NCBI GenBank assembly: GCA_021795435.1
Contig: JAJYPJ010000009.1
Location: forward strand, 1 to 64,000
Direction: 5' to 3'
DNA from: Pseudomonadota bacterium
GTDB lineage: Bacteria > Pseudomonadota > Gammaproteobacteria > Xanthomonadales > Rhodanobacteraceae
DNA: 64,000 bases
Positions 26,148 to 35,376 of the stretch are shown here, piece by piece (position 1 is the stretch's first letter; every line of letters starts with the position of its first letter). The notes under the pieces were generated by a model that saw nothing but the letters and a program-made list of their open reading frames with translations, searched no databases and was not told the origin of the DNA. A program made the translations under genes and the position numbers.

Positions 26148-27464
26148 CTAAAGAACCTGTTCGCCGTGCAGGCTGACGTCGAGGCCTTCGCGTTCTTGCT
26201 CCTCGCTTACGCGCAGCCCGATCAACAAGTCGATCACCTTGAGGATAAGGAAAGTCGCGACCGCGTCGTAAACCACGGTCAGGGCGAGGCCCTTCGCCTG
26301 GATTACCACCTGGCCCATATGGCCCTCGAGTGCCCCCGCCGTGCCGCCGATGGCCTTCACTGCGAAGACACCGGTGAGGAGCGCGCCAAGCGCGCCGCCG
26401 ATACCGTGTACGCCAAAGGCGTCGAGCGAATCGTCGTAGCCAATCATTTCCTTCATGTACACGGCGGTCCAGAAGCAGAGAAGGCCGGCCGAAGTCCCGA
26501 TGGCCAGCGCCCCGGACGGGCCGACGAAGCCAGCCGCAGGGGTGATTGCGACCAATCCCGCGACGGCCCCGGAGCAGGTTCCCAGCACGGTCGGTTTGCC
26601 CTTCGCAATCCATTCGGCAAACATCCATGCGAGCGCGGCTGCCGCTGAAGCAATCTGGGTCACGACCAAGGCCATGCCGGCGCGGTCGCTGGCGGCCACT
26701 GCCGAGCCGGCGTTGAAGCCGAACCAGCCCACCCAAAGCAGCGACGCACCAACCATGGTCAGGGTCAGATTATGGGGGGGCATGGCTTCCCTTCCGTACC
26801 CCACCCGCCTGCCCATCACCAGCGCGGCGACGAGTCCTGCCACCCCTGCATTGACATGGACGACCGTGCCGCCGGCGTAGTCGAGTACGCCGTCGCCATC
26901 CAGCCAGCCGCCGGGCCCCCAAACCATATGGGCAATCGGCACGTAGACCGCCAACACCCAGATGCCCATGAACCAAAGCAGCGCGGAGAATTTCATGCGG
27001 TCGGCAAATGACCCAGCGATCAGCGCCGGGGCAATGATGGCGAACGTCATTTGAAACATCACGTACGTGGATTCGGGGATCGTGGGGGCAAGGGCGTTGG
27101 TGCTATGGAGGCCCATCCCTGAGAGGCACACCCTTCCCAGGCCGCCCATGAAACCATTGCCTGGGGTGAAGGCCAGGCTATAACCGACGACCATCCAGAG
27201 AACCGTCACAAGGCATGTGATCGCGAAGCTCTGCATGAGGGTCGCCAAAACGTTCTTCTTGCGAACCATGCCGCCATAAAAGAGTGCGAGACCGGGAAGG
27301 GTCATCAGAAGGACAAGCGCCGTGGAGGTCAGCATCCACGCGTTGTCCCCACTGTTGATCGTGGCTACCGGCCCCGGCGTGCTCAACGCTGACTGTGCAA
27401 ACGCATTCGCGGTCGGCAGGAGGTTCAGCAGCAAGGGCAGAAGGAATACAAGCCGCTTGGTCAT
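26148..27464 (-). CDS. amtB: ammonium transporter AmtB
   Basis: 438 residues from the ATG at 27464. It has a signal peptide (LLLNLLPTANAFAQ) as in E. coli pre-AmtB, then eleven hydrophobic helices. The twin-His pore pair is present with the correct spacing: His203 in GGTVVHVNA and His353 in GVHGIGG, 150 residues apart as in E. coli (168/318). FVMFQMTFA-like YVMFQMTFAII and ADRMKFSALLWF are conserved around the Phe gate. The homotrimer conducts ammonium across the inner membrane and is blocked by GlnK. It lies 28 bp downstream of glnK and shares its sigma-54 promoter. Confidence 0.96.
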   Translation of the reverse strand: MTKRLVFLLPLLLNLLPTANAFAQSALSTPGPVATINSGDNAWMLTSTALVLLMTLPGLALFYGGMVRKKNVLATLMQSFAITCLVTVLWMVVGYSLAFTPGNGFMGGLGRVCLSGMGLHSTNALAPTIPESTYVMFQMTFAIIAPALIAGSFADRMKFSALLWFMGIWVLAVYVPIAHMVWGPGGWLDGDGVLDYAGGTVVHVNAGVAGLVAALVMGRRVGYGREAMPPHNLTLTMVGASLLWVGWFGFNAGSAVAASDRAGMALVVTQIASAAAALAWMFAEWIAKGKPTVLGTCSGAVAGLVAITPAAGFVGPSGALAIGTSAGLLCFWTAVYMKEMIGYDDSLDAFGVHGIGGALGALLTGVFAVKAIGGTAGALEGHMGQVVIQAKGLALTVVYDAVATFLILKVIDLLIGLRVSEEQEREGLDVSLHGEQVL

Positions 27465-27492
27465 CGCGTTGACGCCTGAATGATGGATGGGC

Positions 27493-27831
27493 TTACAGCG
27501 CATTGGCATCAAGCTCTCCGGTCCGGATGCGCAACACGCGTTCAAGGGGAAGCACGAAGATCTTGCCGTCGCTCGGCCTGCCGGTACGCGCCACCGACTG
27601 GATGGCTTCGATAGCGCGTTCAAGCAGTTCGGCGGGCACTGCGACCTCCACCCGGATCTTCGGCAAGAAATCGACGACATAGTCCATTCCGCGATCCAGC
27701 TCGCCGTGTCCCTTCCGCCGACCGAATCCCTTCGCCTCGTTCACCGTCAGTCCGACGACGCCAAGCTCCGTTAGCGCCTGACGCACGGCATCGAGCTTGT
27801 AGGGTTTGACGATGGCGATGATGAGCTTCAT
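27493..27831 (-). CDS. glnK: PII signal-transduction protein GlnK/GlnB
   Basis: 112 residues, exactly PII length, from the ATG at 27831. It begins MKLIIAIVKPYKLDAVRQAL; the T-loop runs GFGRRKGHGELDRGMDYVVDFLPK and keeps Tyr51, the uridylylation site; the ATP/2-oxoglutarate B- and C-loops are TGRPSDGKIFV and RVLRIRTGELD. PII trimers sense glutamine and 2-oxoglutarate, control AmtB and signal through NtrB. Residue 46 is Asp instead of the common Tyr, a frequent variation. It is the first gene of glnK-amtB, with a sigma-54 promoter about 40-55 bp upstream of the start codon and an NtrC-type palindrome beyond. Confidence 0.96.
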   Translation of the reverse strand: MKLIIAIVKPYKLDAVRQALTELGVVGLTVNEAKGFGRRKGHGELDRGMDYVVDFLPKIRVEVAVPAELLERAIEAIQSVARTGRPSDGKIFVLPLERVLRIRTGELDANAL

Positions 27832-27870
27832 GTGCAGTCGCCTCGAGCCGAGGAAGCGCCTAGCGGCGTG

Positions 27871-27888
27871 ATGCACGCGGCGTGCCAG
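27871..27888 (-). promoter_or_regulatory. sigma-54 (RpoN) promoter of glnK-amtB
   Basis: On the minus strand the sequence is CTGGCACGCCGCGTGCAT. Compared with the RpoN consensus (TGGCACGrnnnTTGCw) the invariant GG (27885-27886) and GC (27873-27874) are spaced correctly and only the first T of TTGC and the purine differ. Transcription would start near 27861, about 30 bp before the glnK ATG. The match is by eye. Confidence 0.8.
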
Positions 27889-27940
27889 ACCACCGATGCG
27901 GCTTCGTGCGGTCTTTCGGCAGGCTTGGCGCGCACGCAGC

Positions 27941-27955
27941 GCACCTTGATGGTGC
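27941..27955. promoter_or_regulatory. NtrC-type binding site upstream of glnK
   Basis: The 15-mer GCACCTTGATGGTGC is a perfect inverted repeat GCACC-N5-GGTGC, the core of the known NtrC operator. Its centre is about 62 bp upstream of the sigma-54 GG element, a plausible enhancer distance. NtrC itself is encoded at 20235-21647. Confidence 0.75.
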
Positions 27956-28237
27956 GTGCCTGCGGTAAAATGGGCGCATTGGATGCAACAGGCTGGCTGG
28001 TCCGGTTCCGTACGGACGAGTCCTGAACGGACCCCGGCGCGGCCTGCGCCGTGACGCCTGCAGGCAGGCACCGCGTGTCCATCGGGGGCTGACGTCCCCT
28101 CGGTCTAAAGCACTCGCCTTGCCCTGGCCGACGCGTGTCGGCACCGGTCCGCCAGGGCGGAATGGGTCGGCGAAAGCCGGCGTCGGCCCACCACTAGCAG
28201 CTCAGGCGCGCTGGCGCGATCACCGCAATCCCTCGAC

Positions 28238-28984
28238 TCAGAGACGATAGCCGCGGTGTATGGCGACGATGCCCGCGCTGAGATTGTGGACGCTGACCGC
28301 ACCCAGGCCGGCGTTCTCCATCATGACCTTCAAGGTGGCCTGGTCCGGATGCTTTCGAATCGATTCCGCGAGGTAACGGTAGCTCTCGGCGTCATGGGCG
28401 AACACGCGCCCAAGGCGCGGAAGGACCTGGAATGAATGGAAGTCATACAGCGGGCGCAGCCAATCCTGGGTGACGCGCGAGAACTCGAGAACCAGAGCCC
28501 GGCCGCCGGGCCGCAGGACACGACGCATTTCGCGCAAGGCCGCATCCTTGTCCGTCACATTGCGCAGGCCGAAGGCCATGGTGACGGCATCGAAACTCGC
28601 GTCGGCATAGGGAAGCGACTCGGCATTGACCTGCTGGAACGCCAGGCCGCGATGCAGCCCGCGATCAAGGAGCCGGTCGCGCCCAACACGCAGCATCTCG
28701 GCATTGATATCGCCAATGACCACGGCGCCGCCCTCACCGACCTTCGGCAGCAGCAGTGTCGCGATGTCCCCCGTGCCGCCGGCAAGGTCGAGTACCCGGT
28801 CGCCGGCACGAATGCCGCTGATGGTCACGAAGAACCGCTTCCACAGGCGATGGATGCCGAATGACATGAGGTCATTCATCAGGTCGTAGTTATGCGCAAC
28901 CGAGGTGAACACTCGCTCGACCAGGCGTTGCTTGTCCGCGACGGGGACCTCGCGGAAACCGAAATGGGTAGTGGGCTCGCTCAT
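28238..28984 (-). CDS. ubiE: demethylmenaquinone/ubiquinone C-methyltransferase UbiE
   Basis: A 248-residue class I SAM methyltransferase for the C2-methylation step of ubiquinone and menaquinone synthesis. It begins THFGFREVPVADKQRLVERVFTSVAHNYDLMNDLMSFGIHRLWKR, a UbiE hallmark; motif I is VLDLAGGTGDIA, and DASFDAVTMAFGLRNVTD is the second family signature. The C-terminus VHNLSAGIVAIHRGYR is typical. Length is standard. The gene is separate from ubiJ/ubiB here; in some xanthomonads ubiE follows DUF971, which here lies at 42 kb instead. Confidence 0.97.
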   Translation of the reverse strand: MSEPTTHFGFREVPVADKQRLVERVFTSVAHNYDLMNDLMSFGIHRLWKRFFVTISGIRAGDRVLDLAGGTGDIATLLLPKVGEGGAVVIGDINAEMLRVGRDRLLDRGLHRGLAFQQVNAESLPYADASFDAVTMAFGLRNVTDKDAALREMRRVLRPGGRALVLEFSRVTQDWLRPLYDFHSFQVLPRLGRVFAHDAESYRYLAESIRKHPDQATLKVMMENAGLGAVSVHNLSAGIVAIHRGYRL

Positions 28985-29017
28985 GGGCGCATGTTAGCCC
29001 AGCAGCGCCAGCGGTCG

Positions 29018-30241
29018 TCAGCAGCCATCCGTCGTTTCCAGGTGCGGCGTGCGCAGGTCGGGAAGAAAGTAGGCCAGCAAGCCGATGAGCGGCAGGAAGG
29101 CGCAGATTCGGTAGACGTCGACGATGCCGACCGCATCGGCCAACTGGCCGAGTACCGCGGCGCCGATCCCTCCGAGGCCGAACGCGAGACCAAAGAACAG
29201 GCCCGACACGGCGCCGACTCGCCCCGGGAGCAGTTCCTGCGCATAGACCACCATCGCCGGGAACGCCGAGGCCAGCGTGAAGCCGATGATGGTCGTGAGG
29301 ACCATGGATGTCCCCAACCCGACCCACGGTAGCGCAAGCGTGAACGGCGCGACGCCGAGGATCGAAATCCAGATCACGCGCCGACGTCCGATGCGATCAC
29401 CGATGGGCCCGCCCAACAGGGTGCCTGCGGCTACCGATGCCAGAAAGACAAACAAGTGGAACTGTCCGTCACGGATGCCAATATGGAAGCGGCTCTGCAG
29501 ATAGAAGATCAGGTACGTGTTGATCGATGCGAGATAGAAGAATTTCGAGAACACGAGCGCCATGAGCACGGCGAGGGTTCGTTGCACCAGGGCCTTCGGA
29601 TGAGGGGATTCGCCGGGCGATAGCTCCCGCCGGACACCACGGCCCAGATGTTGCGCGGACCAGCGTCCGACGAACACGAGCACCAGCATGGCGGCCAATG
29701 CCGCAAGGGAAACCCAGGCGATGCTGCGTTGGCCTCGCGGAATGATCAATAACGCAGCCAGCAGCGGTCCCAAAGCCGTGCCGGCATTTCCGCCAACCTG
29801 GAAGATGGATTGCGCCAAGCCGTGCCGGCCGCCGGAAGCCAGCCGCGCCACCCGCGAGGATTCGGGATGAAATATCGACGATCCCATGCCGACACAGGCC
29901 GCCGCCAAAAGCACGTGGAGAAAGCTGTCCGCGCGCGCGAGCATGAGCAACCCGGCGAAGGTAAAGCCCATGCCAACCGCGAGTGAGTAGGGATGCGGGC
30001 GGCGATCGCTGTGCAGGCCCACCAAGGGCTGCAGGATCGACGCCGTGACCTGGTAGGCCAGCGTGATCATGCCGATTTGCCCGAAGCTCAGGTTCAGGTT
30101 CCCTTTCAGCATCGGGTAGATGGCCAGCATCAGCGACTGCATCATGTCGTTGAGGAAATGGGAAAAACTGATCGCCCCCAGGACTGGGTAGCGGGGAGCG
30201 GGCGCTACCCGTGCGGGTGCGGCAGAGGCATTCGAGGACAT
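29018..30241 (-). CDS. MFS transporter (Fsr-like)
   Basis: 407 residues from the ATG at 30241. Upstream codons in the same frame overlap the divergent lipoprotein gene and are rejected. Twelve hydrophobic helices are visible in two halves joined by a charged loop around residue 200. LVGLHSDRRPHPY after helix 2 is the MFS loop motif in a form close to fosmidomycin-resistance (Fsr) transporters, and the second half has GGPIGDRIGRRRVIW. FSHFLNDMMQSLMLAIYPMLK near the N-terminus is also Fsr-like. It is a proton-driven exporter of the inner membrane; the substrate is unknown. Divergent from the lipoprotein at 30329. Confidence 0.88.
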   Translation of the reverse strand: MSSNASAAPARVAPAPRYPVLGAISFSHFLNDMMQSLMLAIYPMLKGNLNLSFGQIGMITLAYQVTASILQPLVGLHSDRRPHPYSLAVGMGFTFAGLLMLARADSFLHVLLAAACVGMGSSIFHPESSRVARLASGGRHGLAQSIFQVGGNAGTALGPLLAALLIIPRGQRSIAWVSLAALAAMLVLVFVGRWSAQHLGRGVRRELSPGESPHPKALVQRTLAVLMALVFSKFFYLASINTYLIFYLQSRFHIGIRDGQFHLFVFLASVAAGTLLGGPIGDRIGRRRVIWISILGVAPFTLALPWVGLGTSMVLTTIIGFTLASAFPAMVVYAQELLPGRVGAVSGLFFGLAFGLGGIGAAVLGQLADAVGIVDVYRICAFLPLIGLLAYFLPDLRTPHLETTDGC

Positions 30242-30328
30242 GGGTGCGACAGGCAGCCGGCAAGGGCTGCGCGCGGTCAGGGGAGAGCAATAAGCATAAA
30301 CTGCGGATGCCCCCAGGAGGGAGCCGCC

Positions 30329-31774
30329 ATGCCAACCGAATCGCCATCGTGGTTCTCGGCATCGCTCGCATTGAGGCGCAGCTTGTGTGTGAGCGCGCTG
30401 TTGGTGGCTGTTGGCTCGATTGCCGGGTGTGCGGTATCCAGCACTCGTCCCAGGTCCGGAACGACACCCGCGCAATGGCAGGAAGAACAGCTGGACGCGC
30501 TCAACGAGGTCCAGCGGATCTACGAGAGCGCACAGCATGAACACGGGCTTCTGGCCCAGGACGAGTTCATGCGCCGTGCCGGACGACAACATGCCAGCGC
30601 CGCCTTCGCGGTCATTTTCGGCCAGTATGAGAACTGGCTCGACGGATTCCTCGGCAGCTACTTGCGCGCCCAACGCCGGTTTTCGATTGCGGCTCCGTTG
30701 CCTGCTCATGCCGCGCCCTCGCCCCTTGCCGGATCTGGTCACTGGCGCGCGGTTCCCGCACTGGATGCCATTGCACGACTCGCCCGCGATCGCCGGGCGG
30801 TCTTCTTCAACGAAGACCATACCAACCCCGAAACGCGCTCACTCACCGTCGCGATGCTAGCGCGCCTGCGCCGAGATGGATTCAACACCTTTGCAGCGGA
30901 AACGCTCCACCAGCGCGGGATGGTTGCCTTGCGCCAGCGGCGGTACGTCACGGCGGGTACGGGCTTCTATACCCGCGAACCCGTCTATGCGGACATGGTG
31001 AACACGGCCCTGCGACTCGGTTATCGCGTGATCGCCTACGAGGCCATGGACACGGCGCATGCCGGTGCGCGCGAGCTGGGCGAAGCGACCAACCTCTACA
31101 AGCGAGCATTCGTCGGGCATCCGGATGCCCGGCTTGTTGTCAATGCCGGCTTCTCCCATGTCGAGAAGCAAGGTCGCTACCTCGGTGGTGCATCGATGGC
31201 GGAAGTCTTCATGCACCTATCGGGAATCGACCCGCTCGTCATTGAGCAGACGATGCTGGTCGGCCGTCTTCGCCGCTCTTATGACAATCCCTACTGGCGC
31301 CAGGTGATCTCCACGCTGCATCCGCGGCAGCCCATCATCTTCATCAATGCGCGCGGCCGTCCATGGTCGATTCTGCCGCAGGCATATGATGCCAGCGTAT
31401 TTTTCCCCCGCGAACGGATCAGCCATGGCCGGCCGACCTGGCTCGGGCTTTGGGGACTGCGCGTGCCGGTACCCATACCCGGTGGATTGTGCCGGGGCAC
31501 ATTTCCCTGCCTGGTCGCGGCAAGGCCGATCGGGATGCCTCGCTCGGCAGTCCCCGCCGATCGCGTGCTGCTCGATTGCCGAGGGGAGCGTCGCGCCCTG
31601 TGGCTGCGGCCGGGCGCCTATGCGCTGACCGCCGTTGATGAAGACGATCGCTTGATCGACCAGATGAGATCGATCGCCCGCGCGGGAACCCCGTTGCCGC
31701 ACGGAAGCCGTGCCTCGGCCTACCGCAGGCCCATGTGTCACCCGTTGGTCAAGATCTACCGGATCCGGCATTGA
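30329..31774 (+). CDS. lipoprotein with ChaN/EreA-like (Tiki-superfamily) domain
   Basis: 481 residues from the ATG at 30329. A signal sequence ends in the lipobox IAGC with Cys34, so this is a lipoprotein. The central region (about 145-345) contains FFNEDHTNPETRSLTVAML, FAAETLHQRG, RVIAYEAMDT and VVNAGFSHVEKQG, a pattern of paired His/Glu blocks resembling the ChaN/EreA/TraB superfamily of metal-binding hydrolase-like domains. The assignment is by eye and tentative. The C-terminal 130 residues are not recognised. Divergent from the MFS gene by 87 bp, and convergent with the HlyD gene by 28 bp. Confidence 0.65.
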   Translation: MPTESPSWFSASLALRRSLCVSALLVAVGSIAGCAVSSTRPRSGTTPAQWQEEQLDALNEVQRIYESAQHEHGLLAQDEFMRRAGRQHASAAFAVIFGQYENWLDGFLGSYLRAQRRFSIAAPLPAHAAPSPLAGSGHWRAVPALDAIARLARDRRAVFFNEDHTNPETRSLTVAMLARLRRDGFNTFAAETLHQRGMVALRQRRYVTAGTGFYTREPVYADMVNTALRLGYRVIAYEAMDTAHAGARELGEATNLYKRAFVGHPDARLVVNAGFSHVEKQGRYLGGASMAEVFMHLSGIDPLVIEQTMLVGRLRRSYDNPYWRQVISTLHPRQPIIFINARGRPWSILPQAYDASVFFPRERISHGRPTWLGLWGLRVPVPIPGGLCRGTFPCLVAARPIGMPRSAVPADRVLLDCRGERRALWLRPGAYALTAVDEDDRLIDQMRSIARAGTPLPHGSRASAYRRPMCHPLVKIYRIRH

Positions 31775-31802
31775 AACGGCGCCTCCGGTGCAGAAGGGCT
31801 TG

Positions 31803-32996
31803 CTACTGCAGGACATTGACTGCGCGCACGCGCAACCCATTGGCCATGCGGTCGTCCGGAAACGCGATGACCTCATCTCCCTGATGCAGCCCGCCGGTGA
31901 TCTGCACGGCGTCGTCGCCTTGTGCGCCCGTGGTGACAGAGGTCAGCACGGCATGGTCCTTCACCACCCGGTAGACCGCCCAGCGCGACCCATCTCGGAA
32001 AAGCGCGCTGGAGGCGACTTGCAGGACATCGGGCAGACGAGCGACGTCGAACTGAACTTCAACGCGAAAGCCGTCGCCCAATCGAGACCACTGGCCGCGG
32101 GGCGCCGTGATCTCCAGCCACACCTGGGTCCGTTGCTCTTCCACGCCCAGCGCGGAGACCTTGGTAAATCCACCGGGCTCGATCCGGACGATGCGGGCCG
32201 GCAACGCACCCTCGCCCCCCCACCGGATGATTCGGGCGTGAGAGCCGGGTCGCAACGCGATGGCTTGCTGTGACAAGACCTGGGCCATGACCTGCAATTG
32301 CGCCAGGTCGCCCAGTTCGAGCAGGGGCTCGCCGGCCTGGACCGCCGCCGTGCTTTGAAGGTAGCGCCGGAGCACGACACCCGCGATCGGCGCGCGGACA
32401 TCGACGATCTGGCCGCCTCCCTGGCCCTGCCCGTTCAACAACGCGACCAGTGCCGCATGTTGCTGCTCGGACGCGCGCACGTCGGCTTTTGCCGCTGCGG
32501 CCGATGCAAGCGCCCGACGTTGCCGTGCTTCGGTCTCGTCCAGGACCGCAACGCTCGTCATGCCGGACGCCGCCAGCGAGCGCATTCTGCGAAGTTCGCG
32601 TGAGGTCAGTTCCACATCGGTCTGCGCTGCAACGAGCCGTTGCCGGGCGGACTGGGCTGAGGCCTGCGCCGCGCGCTCCTCAGCCTGAAGACGGGCCCGA
32701 TTGGCTGGATCGAGCAACGCCGCGCGCGCCGGCTCGATCATGGCAATGACCTGGCCGGATTTGACCGTGTCGCCCTGCAGTAGATCGATCCTGCGCAGGA
32801 TGCCCCCCACGGGCGCCGACACCACCCAGCGATGCGGAAGCTCCGTACGGCCTTCTTCATCGAAGTACTGGACAAGCGGGCCGCGGTGCACGACAGCGAC
32901 CTCGACGGGTCGAGGCGTGCCGCGGAATGCCCAAAAGGCTACCGCTGCGATCAGGATCGCGAGGGCGGGGTACAGCCACAGTCGGTGTCGCGTCAT
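31803..32996 (-). CDS. HlyD/MacA-type periplasmic adaptor of an ABC exporter
   Basis: 397 residues with an N-terminal signal-anchor helix (about 8-24). Layout of a membrane-fusion protein: a biotinyl-lipoyl half (VVSAPVGGILRRIDLLQGDTVKSGQVIAMIEP), a coiled-coil hairpin at about 95-185 rich in Ala, Arg and Gln, the second lipoyl half (VDVRAPIAGVVLRRYLQSTAAVQAGEPLLELGD), and a beta-barrel domain. It bridges an inner-membrane ABC complex to the periplasm or outer membrane. It lies 13 bp after the FtsX permease gene and is the third gene of the ATPase-permease-adaptor operon. No outer-membrane channel gene is nearby. Confidence 0.88.
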   Translation of the reverse strand: MTRHRLWLYPALAILIAAVAFWAFRGTPRPVEVAVVHRGPLVQYFDEEGRTELPHRWVVSAPVGGILRRIDLLQGDTVKSGQVIAMIEPARAALLDPANRARLQAEERAAQASAQSARQRLVAAQTDVELTSRELRRMRSLAASGMTSVAVLDETEARQRRALASAAAAKADVRASEQQHAALVALLNGQGQGGGQIVDVRAPIAGVVLRRYLQSTAAVQAGEPLLELGDLAQLQVMAQVLSQQAIALRPGSHARIIRWGGEGALPARIVRIEPGGFTKVSALGVEEQRTQVWLEITAPRGQWSRLGDGFRVEVQFDVARLPDVLQVASSALFRDGSRWAVYRVVKDHAVLTSVTTGAQGDDAVQITGGLHQGDEVIAFPDDRMANGLRVRAVNVLQ

Positions 32997-33009
32997 GGCG
33001 GCCTCGTCA

Positions 33010-35376
33010 TCAGTCTCTCGTCTTGAGCACTGCGATCAGGTCTAGTCGAGCCAGACGGCGGCGCACAAGCAACGCCGATATGACGCTGGCGGCCAGCACC
33101 ATCATCCCTGCAAAGGCATACGTCGCGGGGGTCAGTACGACAGGCACGCGGAATAGCTCGGACCGGAACCCCAAGGTCATCGACCAGCACAACAGCCATC
33201 CGGCGCCGAATCCGATCGGCAGCGAGAGTGCCACCAGGAGTCCCAATTGCCCGAGCAGCAGCGTGCCGACTTCGCCCTCGGTCATTCCTAGCACGCGAAG
33301 GCTCGCCAGTTCCCTTGCACGCTCCGATAGGCTGATTCTTGCCGCGTTGTAGACCAATCCAAAGTTGATCACCCCGCCCAGCAGGGCGGCAATCCAGGTG
33401 AACACCAGCAGGCTCTCGCCCATCGTCTGGTAAAAGCTCCGCATCGCGGCCAGTCGGGAATTGACCAGAGCGACCCACGGTCGTCGATTCAGCGCGGCGT
33501 AGACATCGGGCGCGCCACCGGGAACTACCCCGAGCAGTGCCCCGGAGACCACGTCGCCATCGCCCAGCAGCCTGTTCAATGCATCCAGGTCCATGTAGGC
33601 CTGGGCTCCAATGTACTCGTGTACGAAACCGGTGACCTTCACCGTGGATCGGCGCCGATGGCCATCAAGCGCCTGAATTTCGATCGACTGGCCGGCCCGC
33701 ACGTCGAGCATGCGTTGCAGGTAGTCGGTCAGCAGGACGCCGCCGCCTTGCGGCACAACAGGCTGCAGGCGGGCATCCAGTGGCCGGCGAAGGCGTGCTG
33801 CCACCGGAATGCCTTCAACAATCGTGCGATAGCCTCGGTGGCCATGGATCAGCTTCACAGGAGCGACCCGGACCGGCTCGACGTCGCGTACGCCAGGTAG
33901 CGCGGCCAGTTCGAACAGCGACCGGCGAGGTGCCGGGTCGATGAACGAGACGCCAAGGTCGTAGCTTTGGGCGAGACTGAGTTGCGTGTCGACCATGTGC
34001 TCGACCGCATCGTTCTCAAAGCGCCCCACCATCATGACGGCGCAAGCCATCGCGAGCCCGAGTATCGTCATCACGGCACGTCCCGGCCTGCGTTCAAGAT
34101 CCCTCAAGATCATCCGGGAAGGTTGCGACAGCCAGCGCTGCATGCCCATCCGTTCGATCAGCGTAGGTCGAAAGCGAGTCGGCGCCTGCGCCCGCATCGC
34201 TTCCGCCGGAGGTAGTGCGAGCGCAACACGCAAGGCGGCCATTGCACCGGCGGATGCAGAGGCTAAGCTGACGGCGACACCCGTCGCAATCGAACCCAGG
34301 CTGAGGCGATAGGAGAGGTAAGGAAATCGGTAAATGCCCTCGTAAACATGGGCCAGCCATCGGCCAATGCCCGAGCCGATTGCGATGCCGAGGATTGCCC
34401 CGCCCAAGGCGATGAGTGCGGCTATGGTCAGGTAGTGGAGCGCCAGGGTGCGATCCCGATAGCCGAATGCCTTGAGCACGCCGATCTGGTCGCGCTGGGT
34501 GCCCAGCAAGCGCATGAGCACGACGTGGAGAAGGAAGGCTGCGACGCCCAGGAATATTGCCGGGAATAACCACGCCAGTGTCCGCAACTGGCGCAGTTCC
34601 TCCTCGACATACCGGGCCGAGGTTTGCTCATGGCGTCCGTAGGCACCAATGCCTCCGTAGGGCATCAGCAACCGATCCAGGCTTGCGATGACCATCGACG
34701 GGCGAGCCGATGCGACCAGTCGCAGGGTGACGTTGTTGAAGGCGCCTTCCATGTTCAGGGCGTTCTCCATGGCGCGACGATTCATCCATAGAACGGTGTA
34801 CCGCTGGAAGTCGGGAAACATCGATCCGGGTGGACTCTGATACACGTATTCGGGCGACGTCCCGATGCCGACCACGCGTACCTCGTGCTGGTGACCTCGA
34901 AGGGTCAGCTTGAGCGTGGCGCCGATCCGCAAGTCGTGCGCGGCCGCGAACGCTTCGCCGACCACGACCTCACTGCCAGCGTCAGGCCTGGGTAGGCGGC
35001 CACTGCGCAATTGCACCCGATTGAGCAAGGGCTGGCCACCGTTTATCGGCAGCGAGACGATTTCCGCCCGAACAGGCTCGCCGAAGTCGGGCACGCTCAA
35101 TGTCCCCAGTGCGAGGAGGCGGGTCTGCACGGCCCGTACCCCAGGGATTGCCAGCAGTCGTTCCTCCAGCGTGTTGGGGGCCCGCTTGAGGGGTGCCCAG
35201 ATGTCGGCGAGTGCACCATCCCGATAAAAGCGAGCCTGCGTGGCCACGAGCGATTCGTAGGTCGATTGCGACATGACCAATGTGGCCACCCCGCCAGCGA
35301 TGACCAGCGCGATGGCCATCGCCTGCCCACGCAGGTGCCACAGGTCCCGCCACGCCTTGCGCGCCAGCGCGTTCAC
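33010..35376 (-). CDS. ABC transporter permease, double FtsX domain
   Basis: 788 residues starting at GTG 35376, which overlaps the ATPase stop by 4 bp (GTGA). One helix near the N-terminus (about 18-40), a periplasmic region, three helices at about 270-385, a second long helix near 440, another periplasmic region, and three final helices at about 660-785. The two FtsX cores are visible from [27 protein letters not shown] and [27 protein letters not shown]. This large MacB/LolC-like permease class works in mechanotransmission rather than simple membrane transport. The substrate is unknown. Confidence 0.88.
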   Translation of the reverse strand: MNALARKAWRDLWHLRGQAMAIALVIAGGVATLVMSQSTYESLVATQARFYRDGALADIWAPLKRAPNTLEERLLAIPGVRAVQTRLLALGTLSVPDFGEPVRAEIVSLPINGGQPLLNRVQLRSGRLPRPDAGSEVVVGEAFAAAHDLRIGATLKLTLRGHQHEVRVVGIGTSPEYVYQSPPGSMFPDFQRYTVLWMNRRAMENALNMEGAFNNVTLRLVASARPSMVIASLDRLLMPYGGIGAYGRHEQTSARYVEEELRQLRTLAWLFPAIFLGVAAFLLHVVLMRLLGTQRDQIGVLKAFGYRDRTLALHYLTIAALIALGGAILGIAIGSGIGRWLAHVYEGIYRFPYLSYRLSLGSIATGVAVSLASASAGAMAALRVALALPPAEAMRAQAPTRFRPTLIERMGMQRWLSQPSRMILRDLERRPGRAVMTILGLAMACAVMMVGRFENDAVEHMVDTQLSLAQSYDLGVSFIDPAPRRSLFELAALPGVRDVEPVRVAPVKLIHGHRGYRTIVEGIPVAARLRRPLDARLQPVVPQGGGVLLTDYLQRMLDVRAGQSIEIQALDGHRRRSTVKVTGFVHEYIGAQAYMDLDALNRLLGDGDVVSGALLGVVPGGAPDVYAALNRRPWVALVNSRLAAMRSFYQTMGESLLVFTWIAALLGGVINFGLVYNAARISLSERARELASLRVLGMTEGEVGTLLLGQLGLLVALSLPIGFGAGWLLCWSMTLGFRSELFRVPVVLTPATYAFAGMMVLAASVISALLVRRRLARLDLIAVLKTRD

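Larger units (their letters stand above)
27832..28237. other. glnK upstream region with hairpins
   Basis: 406 bp between ubiE and glnK. Nearest glnK it holds the sigma-54 promoter and NtrC-type site listed separately. Further out are two structured stretches: an outer stem GGTCCG (27999-28004) with CGGACC (28028-28033) enclosing GGAC/GTCC at 28014-28023, and a hairpin GCCGAC/GTCGGC at 28127-28142. Neither ends in a T-run. They lie downstream of the ubiE stop on the minus strand and may help end that transcript. No reading frame is convincing. Confidence 0.4.

Noticed and set aside
30242..30820. Upstream extension of the MFS transporter frame
   Set aside because: It lies antisense to the lipoprotein gene and precedes a good MFS start.
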